Below are positions 48,691-56,417 of a stretch of DNA of 64,000 nucleotides, piece by piece (the first letter of the stretch is position 1; each line of letters opens with the position of its first letter). A model generated the notes under the pieces. It did not search any database. It had not been told where the DNA came from and saw only the letters and a list, made by a program, of their open reading frames with translations. A program made the position numbers and the translations under genes. The stretch covers positions 1 through 64,000 of the forward strand of contig CANGNA010000018.1 in assembly GCA_947455215.1 (NCBI GenBank), read 5' to 3'. This stretch comes from Chitinophagaceae bacterium (GTDB taxonomy: Bacteria > Bacteroidota > Bacteroidia > Chitinophagales > Chitinophagaceae).

Positions 48691-49941
48691 CTAAGCACGC
48701 TTTTCCCATATCTGGCTCAGATGCACCAGTACTTCCATAGCCTTCTCCATATCCTGCACGCTCACATACTCCTGCTTGCTATGTATGCCCATTTCGCCGG
48801 TAAAAATATTGGGGCAAGGCAGGCCCATGAACGATAGCCTTGAACCATCGGTGCCGCCGCGGATGCTCTCGATATGCGGCGCCAGGCCGGCAAGCTTATA
48901 GGCTTCTTCGGCATAGGCCATTACCTGCGGGTTCTGGTCCAGTATCTCCTTCATATTGCGGTACTGTTCTTTCACCTCAAAGTCTATCGTTACACCCGGG
49001 AATTTGGCTGCTGCCTGCTCTGCAATCCCTTTCAGGCGCGCTTCGTGCTCCGCTAATTTCTTCGTATCAAAATCGCGAACGATAAAAGAAACAGTTGCCT
49101 GCTCCAGCTCGCCGCTGATGCCCGTAGGGTGTACAAAGCCCTGGTGGCCTTCGGTAGCCTCTGGGCACCACTCATTGGCAGGCAGCATGCTTACAAACAG
49201 CCCTGCGGCTTTTATAGCGCTCTGCATCTTGCCCTTGGCATAGCCGGGGTGCGCGCTGATACCGTGGAACGTAACCTTGGCAGCATCGGCGCTGAAAGAT
49301 TCGCCCTCCAGGTGACCACGTTCGCCGCCATCCAGCGTATAGCCAAAGTGTGCGCCCAGTTTCTGCATATTTACAGCAGCCACACCGCGGCCCACTTCTT
49401 CGTCCGGGGTAAAGAGGATGCGGATCTTACCATGCTTCACTTCCGGGTGCTTGATGAAGTAATTGGCCAGGTCCATAATGATGGCCACACCGGCCTTATC
49501 GTCGGCGCCCAGCAAAGTAAGGCCCGATGCGGTGATGATATCATCGCCGATGCGCTCCTTCAGGTAAGGGTGGTTGGCGGTGGTGATCACCACGCCGGTA
49601 TCATCAGGCAGCACTATATCACTGCCATCGTAATTTTTATGCAAAATTGGCTTTACACCGGCGCCACTGCAATCGGGCGCGGTATCTACGTGCGAGCAGA
49701 AGCACAGCACGGGCACATCCTTATCGGTAGTGGCGGGTATGGTAGCATACACATAGCCATGCTCATCCAATTCGGCATCGGTAATGCCCATATCCAGCAG
49801 CTCCTGCACCAGTATGCGGCTCAGGTCTTTTTGCTTTTCGGTAGATGGTTGCGATGGAGAGGCAGGGTCGCTCTGGGTGTCCACCTGTACATACTTCATA
49901 AAGCGCTCTGCGCTGATATGTTGGTAATTTGCTATAGCCAT
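48691..49941 (-). CDS. pepT: Peptidase T (tripeptide aminopeptidase, M20 family)
   Basis: A 416-residue cytoplasmic dizinc enzyme that releases N-terminal residues from tripeptides. Metal and catalytic motifs are in order: CFCSHVDTAPD (His ligand and catalytic Asp), TLLGADDKAGVAI (bridging Asp), FTPDEEVGRG (catalytic Glu and ligand), TLDGGERGHLEGESF (Asp ligand), and HSKQEYVS near the end (His ligand). The dimerization lid domain lies between. Length and order are normal. Confidence 0.95.
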   Translation of the reverse strand: MAIANYQHISAERFMKYVQVDTQSDPASPSQPSTEKQKDLSRILVQELLDMGITDAELDEHGYVYATIPATTDKDVPVLCFCSHVDTAPDCSGAGVKPILHKNYDGSDIVLPDDTGVVITTANHPYLKERIGDDIITASGLTLLGADDKAGVAIIMDLANYFIKHPEVKHGKIRILFTPDEEVGRGVAAVNMQKLGAHFGYTLDGGERGHLEGESFSADAAKVTFHGISAHPGYAKGKMQSAIKAAGLFVSMLPANEWCPEATEGHQGFVHPTGISGELEQATVSFIVRDFDTKKLAEHEARLKGIAEQAAAKFPGVTIDFEVKEQYRNMKEILDQNPQVMAYAEEAYKLAGLAPHIESIRGGTDGSRLSFMGLPCPNIFTGEMGIHSKQEYVSVQDMEKAMEVLVHLSQIWEKRA

Positions 49942-50016
49942 GTGTAATTTTGAGACCTCAAAAATAACTAACTTACACTTTAGAACGTAGTGTTATTACC
50001 ACAACCGCCCGGAAAA

Positions 50017-50254
50017 CAGTACAGATCTGAAAGATCGCGGTATGCCGGATAACACCTCCCTCTCCTTTGGAGAAGGCCGGGGTGAGGCTGAATGACAGTA
50101 CAGGTCCGAAAGACACAGTTTTTCGGACAACACCTCCCTCTCCCCTGGAGAGGGTCGGGGTGAGGCTAAATAACCGTACTGGTCTGAAAGACGAAAGTGT
50201 AGAATAACATCTCCCTCTCCTTTGGAGAGAACCGGGGTGAGGCTCAATAACCGT
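50017..50254 (+). repeat. Three tandem units of about 78 bases
   Basis: Units begin at 50017, 50096 and 50175 (periods 79, 79 and then 77-80 to the following repeat). Each contains a GGTCTGAAAGAC-like hairpin, a variable 16-base spacer, and CTCTCC-TTT-GGAGAG with GGGGTGAGGCT. The array runs directly into the R1 copy at 50255, which opens with the same GTACAGGTCTGAAAGACC. It lies between divergent pepT and marC. Confidence 0.75.
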
Positions 50255-50352
50255 ACAGGTCTGAAAGACCTGAAGATAACAGCCCGGGGTGCAGCCCCGG
50301 GTAAACAAAACAAACGCAGGTAAGCTCTGTAAGAGCGACAGATACCTGCCCG
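50255..50352 (-). repeat. Three-hairpin dispersed repeat R1, copy 3 (inverted)
   Basis: Read on the minus strand it has GCTCTTACAGAGC, a CCCGGGGCTGCACCCCGGG stem, and GGTCTTTCAGACC, in the same order as 9141-9232. It ends 20 bases before the marC ATG at 50373. Confidence 0.75.
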
Positions 50353-50372
50353 ATAAAACCAAACAAAACAAA

Positions 50373-50969
50373 ATGGCAAACTTCTGGCTCGATAAGACCG
50401 ATTATAAAGAGATCGTCACCGTTACATTTACCCTTTTTGCAGTAATAGACGTGCTGGGCTCCCTGCCCGTCATCATATCTATAAAAAGGAAAATGGGCGA
50501 TATCAACGCCGCCCTGGCCACATTGGTATCGGGCGGACTGATGCTGCTCTTCTTCTTGGTGGGCGAGCAGATGCTGCAATTCATGGGGCTGGATATCCAC
50601 TCGTTTGCCATAGCAGGTAGCATCGTCATCTTTATCCTGGGAATGGAAATGGTGCTGGGGCTCGACATTTTTAAGCACGACGATAATATGAAGGCGAGCA
50701 CCCTGGTACCAGTGGCCTTCCCGCTGATAGCCGGCTCCGGAACCCTTACAACTGTAATGTCGCTAAAAGCGGCCTACGAGGCCTACAACATCCTCATCGC
50801 GATTCTCATCAACCTGATAGTAGTATATATCACCCTCCGCTCCGTCAACATCATAGAGCGCGCCCTCGGCCCATCCGGCGTCGCCGTCATCCGCAAATTC
50901 TTTGGTGTGATACTATTGGCTATTGCCGTGAAGATTTTTAGAGGGAATTTGGGGGTGATGCATGGGTAG
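50373..50969 (+). CDS. MarC (UPF0056) family membrane protein
   Basis: ATG 50373 gives 198 residues; earlier in-frame codons lie inside repeat R1. There are about six membrane helices: FTLFAVIDVLGSLPVIISI, AALATLVSGGLMLLFFLVGE, AGSIVIFILGMEMVLGL, PLIAGSGTLTTVMS, LIAILINLIVVYITLR and KFFGVILLAIAVKIF. MarC proteins share the fold of LysE-type exporters, but their substrate is unknown, and the old link to multiple antibiotic resistance has been withdrawn. It stands downstream of the repeat array and upstream of the AT-rich gene. Confidence 0.88.
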   Translation: MANFWLDKTDYKEIVTVTFTLFAVIDVLGSLPVIISIKRKMGDINAALATLVSGGLMLLFFLVGEQMLQFMGLDIHSFAIAGSIVIFILGMEMVLGLDIFKHDDNMKASTLVPVAFPLIAGSGTLTTVMSLKAAYEAYNILIAILINLIVVYITLRSVNIIERALGPSGVAVIRKFFGVILLAIAVKIFRGNLGVMHG

Positions 50970-51000
50970 AGAAAATATTTTTGATTTTTAAACTAATCTT

Positions 51001-52188
51001 ATGAAAGTGCTATTAGCCTACGACAAGGATACAAACCTAAAACAAGATTTAATCGCTGCGTTTTTGAATGAACATTGTAGTTATCTGAATTTTGTGACAG
51101 CTGATAAGAGTATAATTTTCAATTCGAATATAATTAGAAAACCATCCTCGTTCAACGTTCTTTCTCAACAAATAGGTACGGATCTGTCAAATTTTGATAG
51201 AGTATTCTGTTTTACGAACAAGCAATATAGTGACAACTATTTCTTGCACGAGTATAATTGCATATCGATATTTTCATTTTGGGGATGGCCTTATCTGACC
51301 AATCTTTCAGTTAATAATGGGGTGATATATTCTATTATTTATTATTTCGCATTGGAGTTGGATAAAACAGATTTTAGACACAATGATACAACCGGTTGCA
51401 TTTATGATTTTTTATGGTCAAAGGATGGCGTTGACGATGGTATGAGACGAGCTAGTTTCTGTCCAGGCTGTTTAGCTCGGGTTACTGGAAATATATCGAC
51501 AGAAGACGAAATAAATCTATTGAATGATTTGAAAATTTTAATGAATTTGTTATCAAACTCGTCAAAATGGAATCAAGATATATTGTCTGATTTTATTAAG
51601 CCAGAAAGTAAAATAGCGAAGCGAAAGGTAAAAATCAAAGGTGAAGTACATTTAGTTATCGCTTCGCCTGGAGACACCGAATTAGAAAGATCTCATTTAT
51701 TAGATAGATTGGAAATACAATTTCGAAGAGGTAATCATGAAAGCCACTGTGGAAAACGGTTAATTGTTCATGGATGGGAACATCTAGCATCACAAGAGGG
51801 ATACCCTCAAGATGTGATAAATAAAAAGATTATTGAGAAAATGGATATCGTTGTTGCAGTTTTTAAGCATAAGCTAGGAACTCCTACAATAAATGCAAAA
51901 ACCGGCAAAAAGCGTGCTTTATCTGGAACTGCGGAAGAACTTCTGCAAGCTTTAAATATGGCAAATAAAGACCGTCCTTTAGGTATGGCGTATTTTTATT
52001 CAAAGGCTCCAGTAATTTCTATTGACTCAAAAGATTTAGCGACCATAAAAGGCAATTGGGATGATTTAGAGAAATTTAAGAAGCGTATACAAACTAAAAT
52101 GATTTATAAGCCATATAACGAAGCAAGTGATTTGTTACAAACTGTGATCAATGATATCGAAAGCAATATCATTGATAATTTCGAATAA
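51001..52188 (+). CDS. AT-rich two-domain protein: His/Cys N-terminal domain plus DUF4062/TIR-like C-terminal domain
   Basis: A 395-residue protein not matching a family I can name with certainty. Residues 1-165 form an alpha/beta domain with H127, TTGC133 and C154-P-G-C157, a His/Cys arrangement that looks like a structural metal site and recalls metzincin-type endings. Residues 216-340 resemble DUF4062/TIR-like domains: VIASPGDTELER, EGYPQDVINKKII, MDIVVAVFKHKLGTPT and SGTAEELLQA. Base composition is far lower in GC than neighbours (line 51541-51600 has 15 G/C of 60), suggesting transfer. DUF4062/TIR-like folds occur in defence and STAND signalling. Cytoplasmic; defence role is inference. 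Confidence 0.7.
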   Translation: MKVLLAYDKDTNLKQDLIAAFLNEHCSYLNFVTADKSIIFNSNIIRKPSSFNVLSQQIGTDLSNFDRVFCFTNKQYSDNYFLHEYNCISIFSFWGWPYLTNLSVNNGVIYSIIYYFALELDKTDFRHNDTTGCIYDFLWSKDGVDDGMRRASFCPGCLARVTGNISTEDEINLLNDLKILMNLLSNSSKWNQDILSDFIKPESKIAKRKVKIKGEVHLVIASPGDTELERSHLLDRLEIQFRRGNHESHCGKRLIVHGWEHLASQEGYPQDVINKKIIEKMDIVVAVFKHKLGTPTINAKTGKKRALSGTAEELLQALNMANKDRPLGMAYFYSKAPVISIDSKDLATIKGNWDDLEKFKKRIQTKMIYKPYNEASDLLQTVINDIESNIIDNFE

Positions 52189-52190
52189 AT

Positions 52191-52253
52191 TTCCCGTCCT
52201 CGGCGTGTCTCTCGCATAGCCCAGTGCGCAGCCGAGGACTCGCCGATATCGGG
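52191..52253 (+). repeat. Direct repeat R3, copy 1
   Basis: TTCCCGTCCTCGGC, GCATAGCCCAGTGCGC, GCCGAGGACT and CCGATATCGGG occur in order just after the AT-rich gene. The same order recurs at 52780-52840 in the same direction, on the other side of cspA. Confidence 0.7.
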
Positions 52254-52431
52254 TGGGTTAAGTATTACCACGAATCAGTGACGCTTCAACAATCATCTGA
52301 TCTGAAACAACACATCCATACTATAAATGCTAAAATCCTGACCCACACAAAACGTTAAAGAAAAATATTAATGCTATTTTTAATTTTTAATAGCCTACCT
52401 TCGGTCTTTATTAATATTTTAAATTGTTAGA

Positions 52432-52623
52432 ATGCAACAAGGTACAGTAAAGTTTTTCAATGAAACAAAAGGTTTTGGTTTCATCACACCATCAGCAGGT
52501 GGTGCAGACGTATTCGTTCACGTGTCTGGTCTCATCAGTGAGATCCGCGAGCACGATACAGTATCCTACGAAGTACAAAATGGTCAGAAAGGTCTGAACG
52601 CAGTTAACGTTTCCGTTATCTAA
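52432..52623 (+). CDS. Cold-shock domain protein (CspA family)
   Basis: A 63-residue single OB-fold RNA/DNA chaperone with RNP1 KGFGFI (residues 13-18) and RNP2 VFVH near residue 32. It begins [18 protein letters not shown] and has the usual CspA length. Such proteins melt RNA structure during cold or growth changes. The 180-base region upstream is AT-rich, as is common for cold-shock leaders, though I could not verify a structured thermosensor. A strong terminator follows, so the gene is monocistronic. Confidence 0.95.
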   Translation: MQQGTVKFFNETKGFGFITPSAGGADVFVHVSGLISEIREHDTVSYEVQNGQKGLNAVNVSVI

Positions 52624-52650
52624 GTTTTCATATTTATATCATTTTCAGCA

Positions 52651-52680
52651 GAAGCCACCCAACAGGGTGGCTTCTTTGTT
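52651..52680 (+). terminator. Rho-independent terminator of the cold-shock gene
   Basis: GAAGCCACCC (52651-52660) pairs perfectly with GGGTGGCTTC (52665-52674) over AACA, followed by TTTGTTT. Confidence 0.88.
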
Positions 52681-52727
52681 TATAAGCTCTGCCTCGTCAT
52701 AGTTCGGCGAAGTTTATAACCAAAACT

Positions 52728-52775
52728 GGTCGAAGCGTCCGCTTCGTCCTGATCCATGCAAGCGTCCCGCTTGCG
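52728..52775 (+). repeat. Double-palindrome dispersed repeat R2, copy 2
   Basis: GGTCGAAGCGTCCGCTTCG and CATGCAAGCGTCCCGCTTGC are adjacent palindromes. The order and sequence match the reverse complement of 7267-7316, in the same direction relative to the downstream gene. Confidence 0.7.
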
Positions 52776-52779
52776 AAAA

Positions 52780-52840
52780 TTCCCGTCCTCGGCAAGCCAC
52801 TAGCATAGCCAGTGCGCCGCCGGGCACTTTCCGATATTGG
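52780..52840 (+). repeat. Direct repeat R3, copy 2
   Basis: TTCCCGTCCTCGGC, AGCATAGCCAGTGCGC, CCGGGCACT and CCGATATTGG recur in the order seen at 52191-52253. The two copies lie about 590 bases apart and bracket the cold-shock gene. Confidence 0.7.
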
Positions 52841-52911
52841 ACGTGTATATAGAAAGAGCACCAGGTGGCTCCTATTCAGCCATTGAGCCATTCAATTTGT
52901 GCATATCTTTA

Positions 52912-52944
52912 TTTGGAAACCCCTGCCTGCCCATCGTATCTTTG
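52912..52944 (+). promoter_or_regulatory. Bacteroidota-type promoter upstream of the secreted-protein gene
   Basis: TTTG (52912-52915), a 21-base spacer and TATCTTTG (52937-52944) match the consensus exactly. A start near 52951 would place the TGCCG block module inside a leader of about 220 bases before ATG 53173. Confidence 0.55.
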
Positions 52945-53022
52945 GGCGGTCCAAAAGCAGTTTTTGGGCACAAAAGTTCTATCACGCATGACTCTATCCA
53001 ACAAAACAAACCGGCAGAAATG

Positions 53023-53168
53023 CCACCGGCAAAATTGCCACATCGGCAGAAATGGCAATAGTGCAAATTTTTATACCTGTGCTTCATTTCAGCCTACTGC
53101 AAAGGTTACCTAAAGCAAAAACTGCCGGTCACTGCAAAAAAATATGATCGGCAGAAAACTGAAATCGC
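53023..53168 (+). promoter_or_regulatory. Three-block TGCCG upstream module (copy 2)
   Basis: Block A (53023-53052) contains TGCCACATCGGCA, the exact reverse complement of the 7048-7060 motif. Block B (53109-53131) begins CCTAAAGCAAAA and contains TGCCGG. Block C (53144-53168) contains ATCGGCAGAAAAC. Spacing and order match copy 1 ahead of the NHL gene. Confidence 0.5.
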
Positions 53169-53172
53169 AAAT

Positions 53173-53739
53173 ATGATAAAGAGTTTTGTCATTTGTTTGT
53201 GCTGTTCATTTGCGGTGTTGATATGCACGCAAACAGCCTTTGCTCAGCATTCATTGTCAGTTATAGATACTGCTATAAGCATACAAATACCTGCCAGTAA
53301 TCTACCATTAACCGGGCTTACCAAGGCAAAAGCTAAAAGCATACTCTATAAACATTTTATCAGCAAGGGCTATCTCACAGATGATCTTGTTGCCCAACGG
53401 TTGGTTCTGAATGATACTGACGCTGATAAGCTGTCGGTTGATTTTGATACAAAATACAGCGATCTTTTTTTTATAACCAATGGAGGCAGGCCGTTTGCCA
53501 TTATCACTTATTGGCTTGCACCACCATTGGCCTCCGGTCACTGTTTTCAACCCCATAAAGCAATTATAACTAAAACAGTTAGCGGCTATAAAATTACAAA
53601 CGAGGATTTTATACCCGACCGGTTCAGTATAAAGCACATTACAAACACTAAGGGTAGGATTATTATACATGCCACAGATTACCAGTGTGCCAACCACATA
53701 GACCTACGTAAACTACGGATAGACCTGATAACGAAATGA
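53173..53739 (+). CDS. Secreted protein of unknown function
   Basis: A 188-residue protein with a signal peptide (MIKSFVICLCCSFAVLICTQ...AFAQ). The mature region has a helical part (LTKAKAKSILYKHFISKGYL) and a beta region with four Cys/His residues (SGHCFQPHKAIITKTVSG, YQCANHIDLRKLR), possibly forming a disulfide. No known family recognised. Its upstream region carries the three-block module also present before the NHL gene at 5569-6897, so the two may be co-regulated. Confidence 0.65.
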   Translation: MIKSFVICLCCSFAVLICTQTAFAQHSLSVIDTAISIQIPASNLPLTGLTKAKAKSILYKHFISKGYLTDDLVAQRLVLNDTDADKLSVDFDTKYSDLFFITNGGRPFAIITYWLAPPLASGHCFQPHKAIITKTVSGYKITNEDFIPDRFSIKHITNTKGRIIIHATDYQCANHIDLRKLRIDLITK

Positions 53740-53781
53740 GCTAAATTGAGCCATTAACTCATTTTTATTACATTTGTCTTA

Positions 53782-54342
53782 ATGAAGAAAGCGCTGTTAT
53801 TACTGTCTTTTACCATTTGGGGCTGGGCGGCCAATGCCCAGAAATATCCTGTGCCTGCCGATAAGAACAAGGTAGTGTGGGTGCGCCAGGGTAAAAAACT
53901 GGTAGACCTGGAGAAGACCGACCTGCACACCGCCTATTCATCTACCCGCCTTACCGGCAAGGCCAACTTTTCTATTGTGGCCGATGGGGCTAAATCGGGT
54001 ATCATCCGCTCGGGCAATCCTGCCGATGTATTTATTGTAAAGCTGGAGGCCGGTGCAGACCCGGAAAAGGCAATAGAGCTTTTCCGTTTCGAAGAGGATA
54101 AAGACCAACGCAGCATACCGCTGGGCGAAAAGGTGCTGGGCAAATCGCATGCGCCGGAACAGGAAAAGCCAACGCTTATATTCACTAAGGTAGAGGAAAA
54201 TGTATACGCCATATCTCCGGAAAATCAACTGGACCTGGGGGAGTATGTGTTCATTGTCAATCGCCCTAAGGTCAATATGAGCAGCGCCGCCAATGGCCGT
54301 GTGCAGACCTTTACCGGCTACTGCTTCAGCGTGGGTAATTAA
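53782..54342 (+). CDS. Secreted protein of unknown function
   Basis: A 186-residue protein with a signal peptide (MKKALLLLSFTIWGWAANAQ). The mature protein is beta-rich (VVWVRQGKKLVDLEKTDLH, FIVKLEAGADPEKAIELFRF, PTLIFTKVEENVYAISP), ending FTGYCFSVGN. No catalytic motif or metal site is apparent. It follows the 53173 gene by 42 bases and may share its transcript. Confidence 0.65.
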   Translation: MKKALLLLSFTIWGWAANAQKYPVPADKNKVVWVRQGKKLVDLEKTDLHTAYSSTRLTGKANFSIVADGAKSGIIRSGNPADVFIVKLEAGADPEKAIELFRFEEDKDQRSIPLGEKVLGKSHAPEQEKPTLIFTKVEENVYAISPENQLDLGEYVFIVNRPKVNMSSAANGRVQTFTGYCFSVGN

Positions 54343-54453
54343 CTAGTGTTGGTGTCTCCAATATTTATTCTCCCTTTTTTGATGTAGGTCAAAAATACCA
54401 TGATGTGTGCTGCATAATATTGTACCATCAAAGCAGTTAAATTTCTTTTCTTA

Positions 54454-55158
54454 ATGAAGAAGGTGGCTAAATATTTTTTAAGGGCTATGCTGGGCATTAT
54501 CATCTTCCTGGTGCTATATGTGGTGGTGGCATTATTGCTGCAAAAGATAGCGGTTGGGGGTGGGCCAACCAAGGGTGCAGATACTACGGTCGCTATATAC
54601 ATAAAGACCAACGGTGTACACACCGATATTGTAGTGCCGGTGCGCAATGGCCATATGGATTGGAGCCGACAGGTATTGTTTGCTAACACGGTAAGTAAAG
54701 ACACTGCATTCAACTACCTGGCCGTGGGCTGGGGCGATAAGGGCTTTTACCTGCAAACGCCCGAGTGGAAAGACTTAAAGGCATCAGTAGCGCTTAAAGC
54801 GGCGTTTGCCCTTAGCTCATCGGCTATGCATGCTACGTTTTACAGGCAGATGAATGAGAATGAGCAATGTAAGAAGATCATTATCAGGCAGGCTCAGTAT
54901 GACGAATTGATAAAGTATATCGATGAGAGTTTTCAGCACAATGCCGACGGTTCTTATCAGCATATTGTTACCAATGCTAACTATGGTAAGACCGATGCCT
55001 TTTATGAAGCAAAAGGCAGGTACTCGCTCTTCTATACTTGTAATACCTGGGCCAACCAGGCACTGAAAAGTTGTGGCCAGCGTGCCGCTCTGTGGACGCT
55101 GACGGATAAGGGGATATTTGATAAGTATAAGCAGGAGGAAACTTTGGCAACTTTTTAA
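54454..55158 (+). CDS. DUF2459/TIGR02117 family membrane-anchored protein
   Basis: A 234-residue protein with one N-terminal membrane anchor (FLRAMLGIIIFLVLYVVVALLL trimmed to about residues 9-30). The soluble domain has the family boxes IYIKTNGVHTDIVVPV, YLAVGWGDKGFYLQTPEW and YTCNTWANQALKSCGQ. The family is annotated as DUF2459/TIGR02117; the NGVHTD, GWGDKGFY and TCNTWAN boxes carry conserved Cys/His/Asn like NlpC/P60-type hydrolases, a resemblance I cannot prove. Probably periplasmic. Confidence 0.85.
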   Translation: MKKVAKYFLRAMLGIIIFLVLYVVVALLLQKIAVGGGPTKGADTTVAIYIKTNGVHTDIVVPVRNGHMDWSRQVLFANTVSKDTAFNYLAVGWGDKGFYLQTPEWKDLKASVALKAAFALSSSAMHATFYRQMNENEQCKKIIIRQAQYDELIKYIDESFQHNADGSYQHIVTNANYGKTDAFYEAKGRYSLFYTCNTWANQALKSCGQRAALWTLTDKGIFDKYKQEETLATF

Positions 55159-55195
55159 AAGAAGTTGCAATGCTCAACGGGCGTCATTGGCAATT

Positions 55196-55280
55196 GCTCT
55201 GAAAGAGCAAAAGATAATACCCCGGGACGATTGTCCCGGGGTTGAGAATAAGATGGCGGAAGCTCTGAAAGAGCGAAAGA
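55196..55280 (-). repeat. Three-hairpin dispersed repeat R1, copy 4 (variant)
   Basis: On the minus strand it has GCTCTTTCAGAGC, a CCCCGGGACAATCGTCCCGG stem and a second GCTCTTTCAGAGC in place of the GGTCTTTCAGACC unit. It sits between convergent genes ending at 55158 and 55284. Confidence 0.65.
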
Positions 55281-55283
55281 CAT

Positions 55284-55820
55284 TTAAGGCTTCAGATTTC
55301 CTTCTATGGAATCATCAAGCGTTGTTCCGGTGATGGCACCTGCTATCATCTTGGCAAAGGCTACCATACCGCCGTGTTTGGTATCCCAGTAGTAGCCATC
55401 TTCAGGCGCAAAGCGGATAACGGTAATACGCGGGTCATCCTTACCCTCTGTGAACCACACCTTTACCAGCGGTTCCCAAAGCTCATCTATCTTTTGTTTG
55501 TTGCGGTTGATGGAGCAAGTACCCCATAGGGTCATAAAATCGGTATGCGAGCTGCCCTGGAATAATAGCTGTACATAAGGGTCTTGCTGTAGCTCATCGT
55601 TCTTGTGGCTGTCTACTGCGCTCAGGAACCATATATTGACCTGCTCGTCTACTTTCTGTGCCGACATGGGCCGTGTATTAAAAGGCTTGCCCGATGCGAT
55701 GTTGGTGCAGAAGAAACACACTTCGGCTTTTTCTGCAAGCTCTTTGATCTTCTGTGCAGCCTCGCTGCCGCCAAGGTTTTCCATGTTATGTTCGGGCTGT
55801 CGTTTGTTGATGCTGTCCAT
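55284..55820 (-). CDS. Pyridoxamine 5'-phosphate oxidase-like general stress protein
   Basis: ATG 55820 gives 178 residues; an ATG at 55841 would precede the transcript start predicted from the TGGCACG element. The split-barrel FMN-binding fold is read from AEVCFFCTNIASGKPFNTRPM, VNIWFLSAVDSHKNDELQ, VQLLFQGSSHTDFMTLWGTC and the end DDPRITVIRFAPEDGYYWD. It resembles general stress protein 26 (YzzA-type) proteins that bind FMN or a related cofactor. Reaction unknown. The upstream element suggests stress-linked expression. Confidence 0.85.
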   Translation of the reverse strand: MDSINKRQPEHNMENLGGSEAAQKIKELAEKAEVCFFCTNIASGKPFNTRPMSAQKVDEQVNIWFLSAVDSHKNDELQQDPYVQLLFQGSSHTDFMTLWGTCSINRNKQKIDELWEPLVKVWFTEGKDDPRITVIRFAPEDGYYWDTKHGGMVAFAKMIAGAITGTTLDDSIEGNLKP

Positions 55821-55840
55821 GATGTTTTTTAAACAAAACA

Positions 55841-55858
55841 TGGTTCAAAATCGTGCCA
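55841..55858 (-). promoter_or_regulatory. TGGCACG promoter-like element of the stress-type oxidase gene
   Basis: TGGCACGATTTTGAACCA on the minus strand ends 20 bases before ATG 55820, the same distance as for the elements at 121 and 1804. The -12 side (TTGAA) resembles that of 20202-20217. Confidence 0.42.
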
Positions 55859-56080
55859 CATAACCGGTAATATTTTTGCAGCATATGTATGCCGCTGTAC
55901 GCAAATAAAATAGCAGCGTAGGCTGGAAACAGCCATTCATCAACTTTTCAGACCGTTTGTGAACTTATTTGGGCAGTTGCGTGATGGCCAAAGTAATATT
56001 GCTATAGAAACACACAAGGAGAAAATAAAAGTGGTGATTTACTACCTCGTGAACATTGGATAACACTTAAATTTTTTACT

Positions 56081-56413
56081 ATGAGCGCATTACAATTACA
56101 GACATTATACAAGCCCGTAGGACAAAGGGAACTGACGTTAATAGAAAGGTCGGGTTGGACAAGGTTCCCGCCGCGTATAGCGCGCCGCCCGGTGTTCTAT
56201 ACCGATATGAGCGACGAAGAAGCCGCCACTTGCGCCGTGCGCGAAACTGGGTACATCATCAAATTTCATATAAGGAAAGACTACCTGATGAAGTATGCTG
56301 TAAGGCACAACGAGTGCAATGACCATGATGAGTTATGTGTGCCTACACATGCGCTCGAAGACTTTAATAATAATATAATAGGCCTGATAGAGGTGGCAAG
56401 GGTAGTTAAGTAA
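56081..56413 (+). CDS. ADP-ribosylation/crystallin J1-type small protein
   Basis: A 110-residue cytoplasmic protein with the pattern TLYKPVGQRELTLIERSGW-x-RFPPRIARRPVFY and ETGYIIKFHIRKDYLMKY, then VPTHALEDFNNNIIGLIEVA. Proteins of this layout are commonly annotated as ADP-ribosylation/crystallin J1, although the annotation rests on a distant similarity. No catalytic role is clear. Short and likely complete. It ends four bases before the convergent O-antigen ligase gene. Confidence 0.65.
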   Translation: MSALQLQTLYKPVGQRELTLIERSGWTRFPPRIARRPVFYTDMSDEEAATCAVRETGYIIKFHIRKDYLMKYAVRHNECNDHDELCVPTHALEDFNNNIIGLIEVARVVK

Positions 56414-56417
56414 ACGG

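Larger units (their letters stand above)
52681..53172. other. Repeat-rich spacer before a secreted-protein gene
   Basis: About 490 bases without a gene. It holds R2 copy 2 (52728-52775), R3 copy 2 (52780-52840), a promoter (52912-52944) and the three-block module (53023-53168). Short frames at 52697-53113 in several directions are not protein-like. Confidence 0.6.

Noticed and set aside
48477-48740. An 87-codon plus-strand frame in the spacer before pepT
   Set aside because: It runs through imperfect repeats and into the antisense of pepT, with an Arg/Ser/Leu/Pro-rich composition.
49129-49947. A 272-codon plus-strand frame antisense to pepT
   Set aside because: Covers the same bases as the intact pepT gene and has the His/Gln/Ile composition usual for shadows here.
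50017-50254. CRISPR array
   Set aside because: Units are 78 bases with imperfect, structured repeats and no unique 30-40 base spacers; no cas gene is present.
50289-50372. Extended start of MarC within the repeat
   Set aside because: The in-frame extension is made of repeat R1 sequence; ATG 50373 matches the family start.
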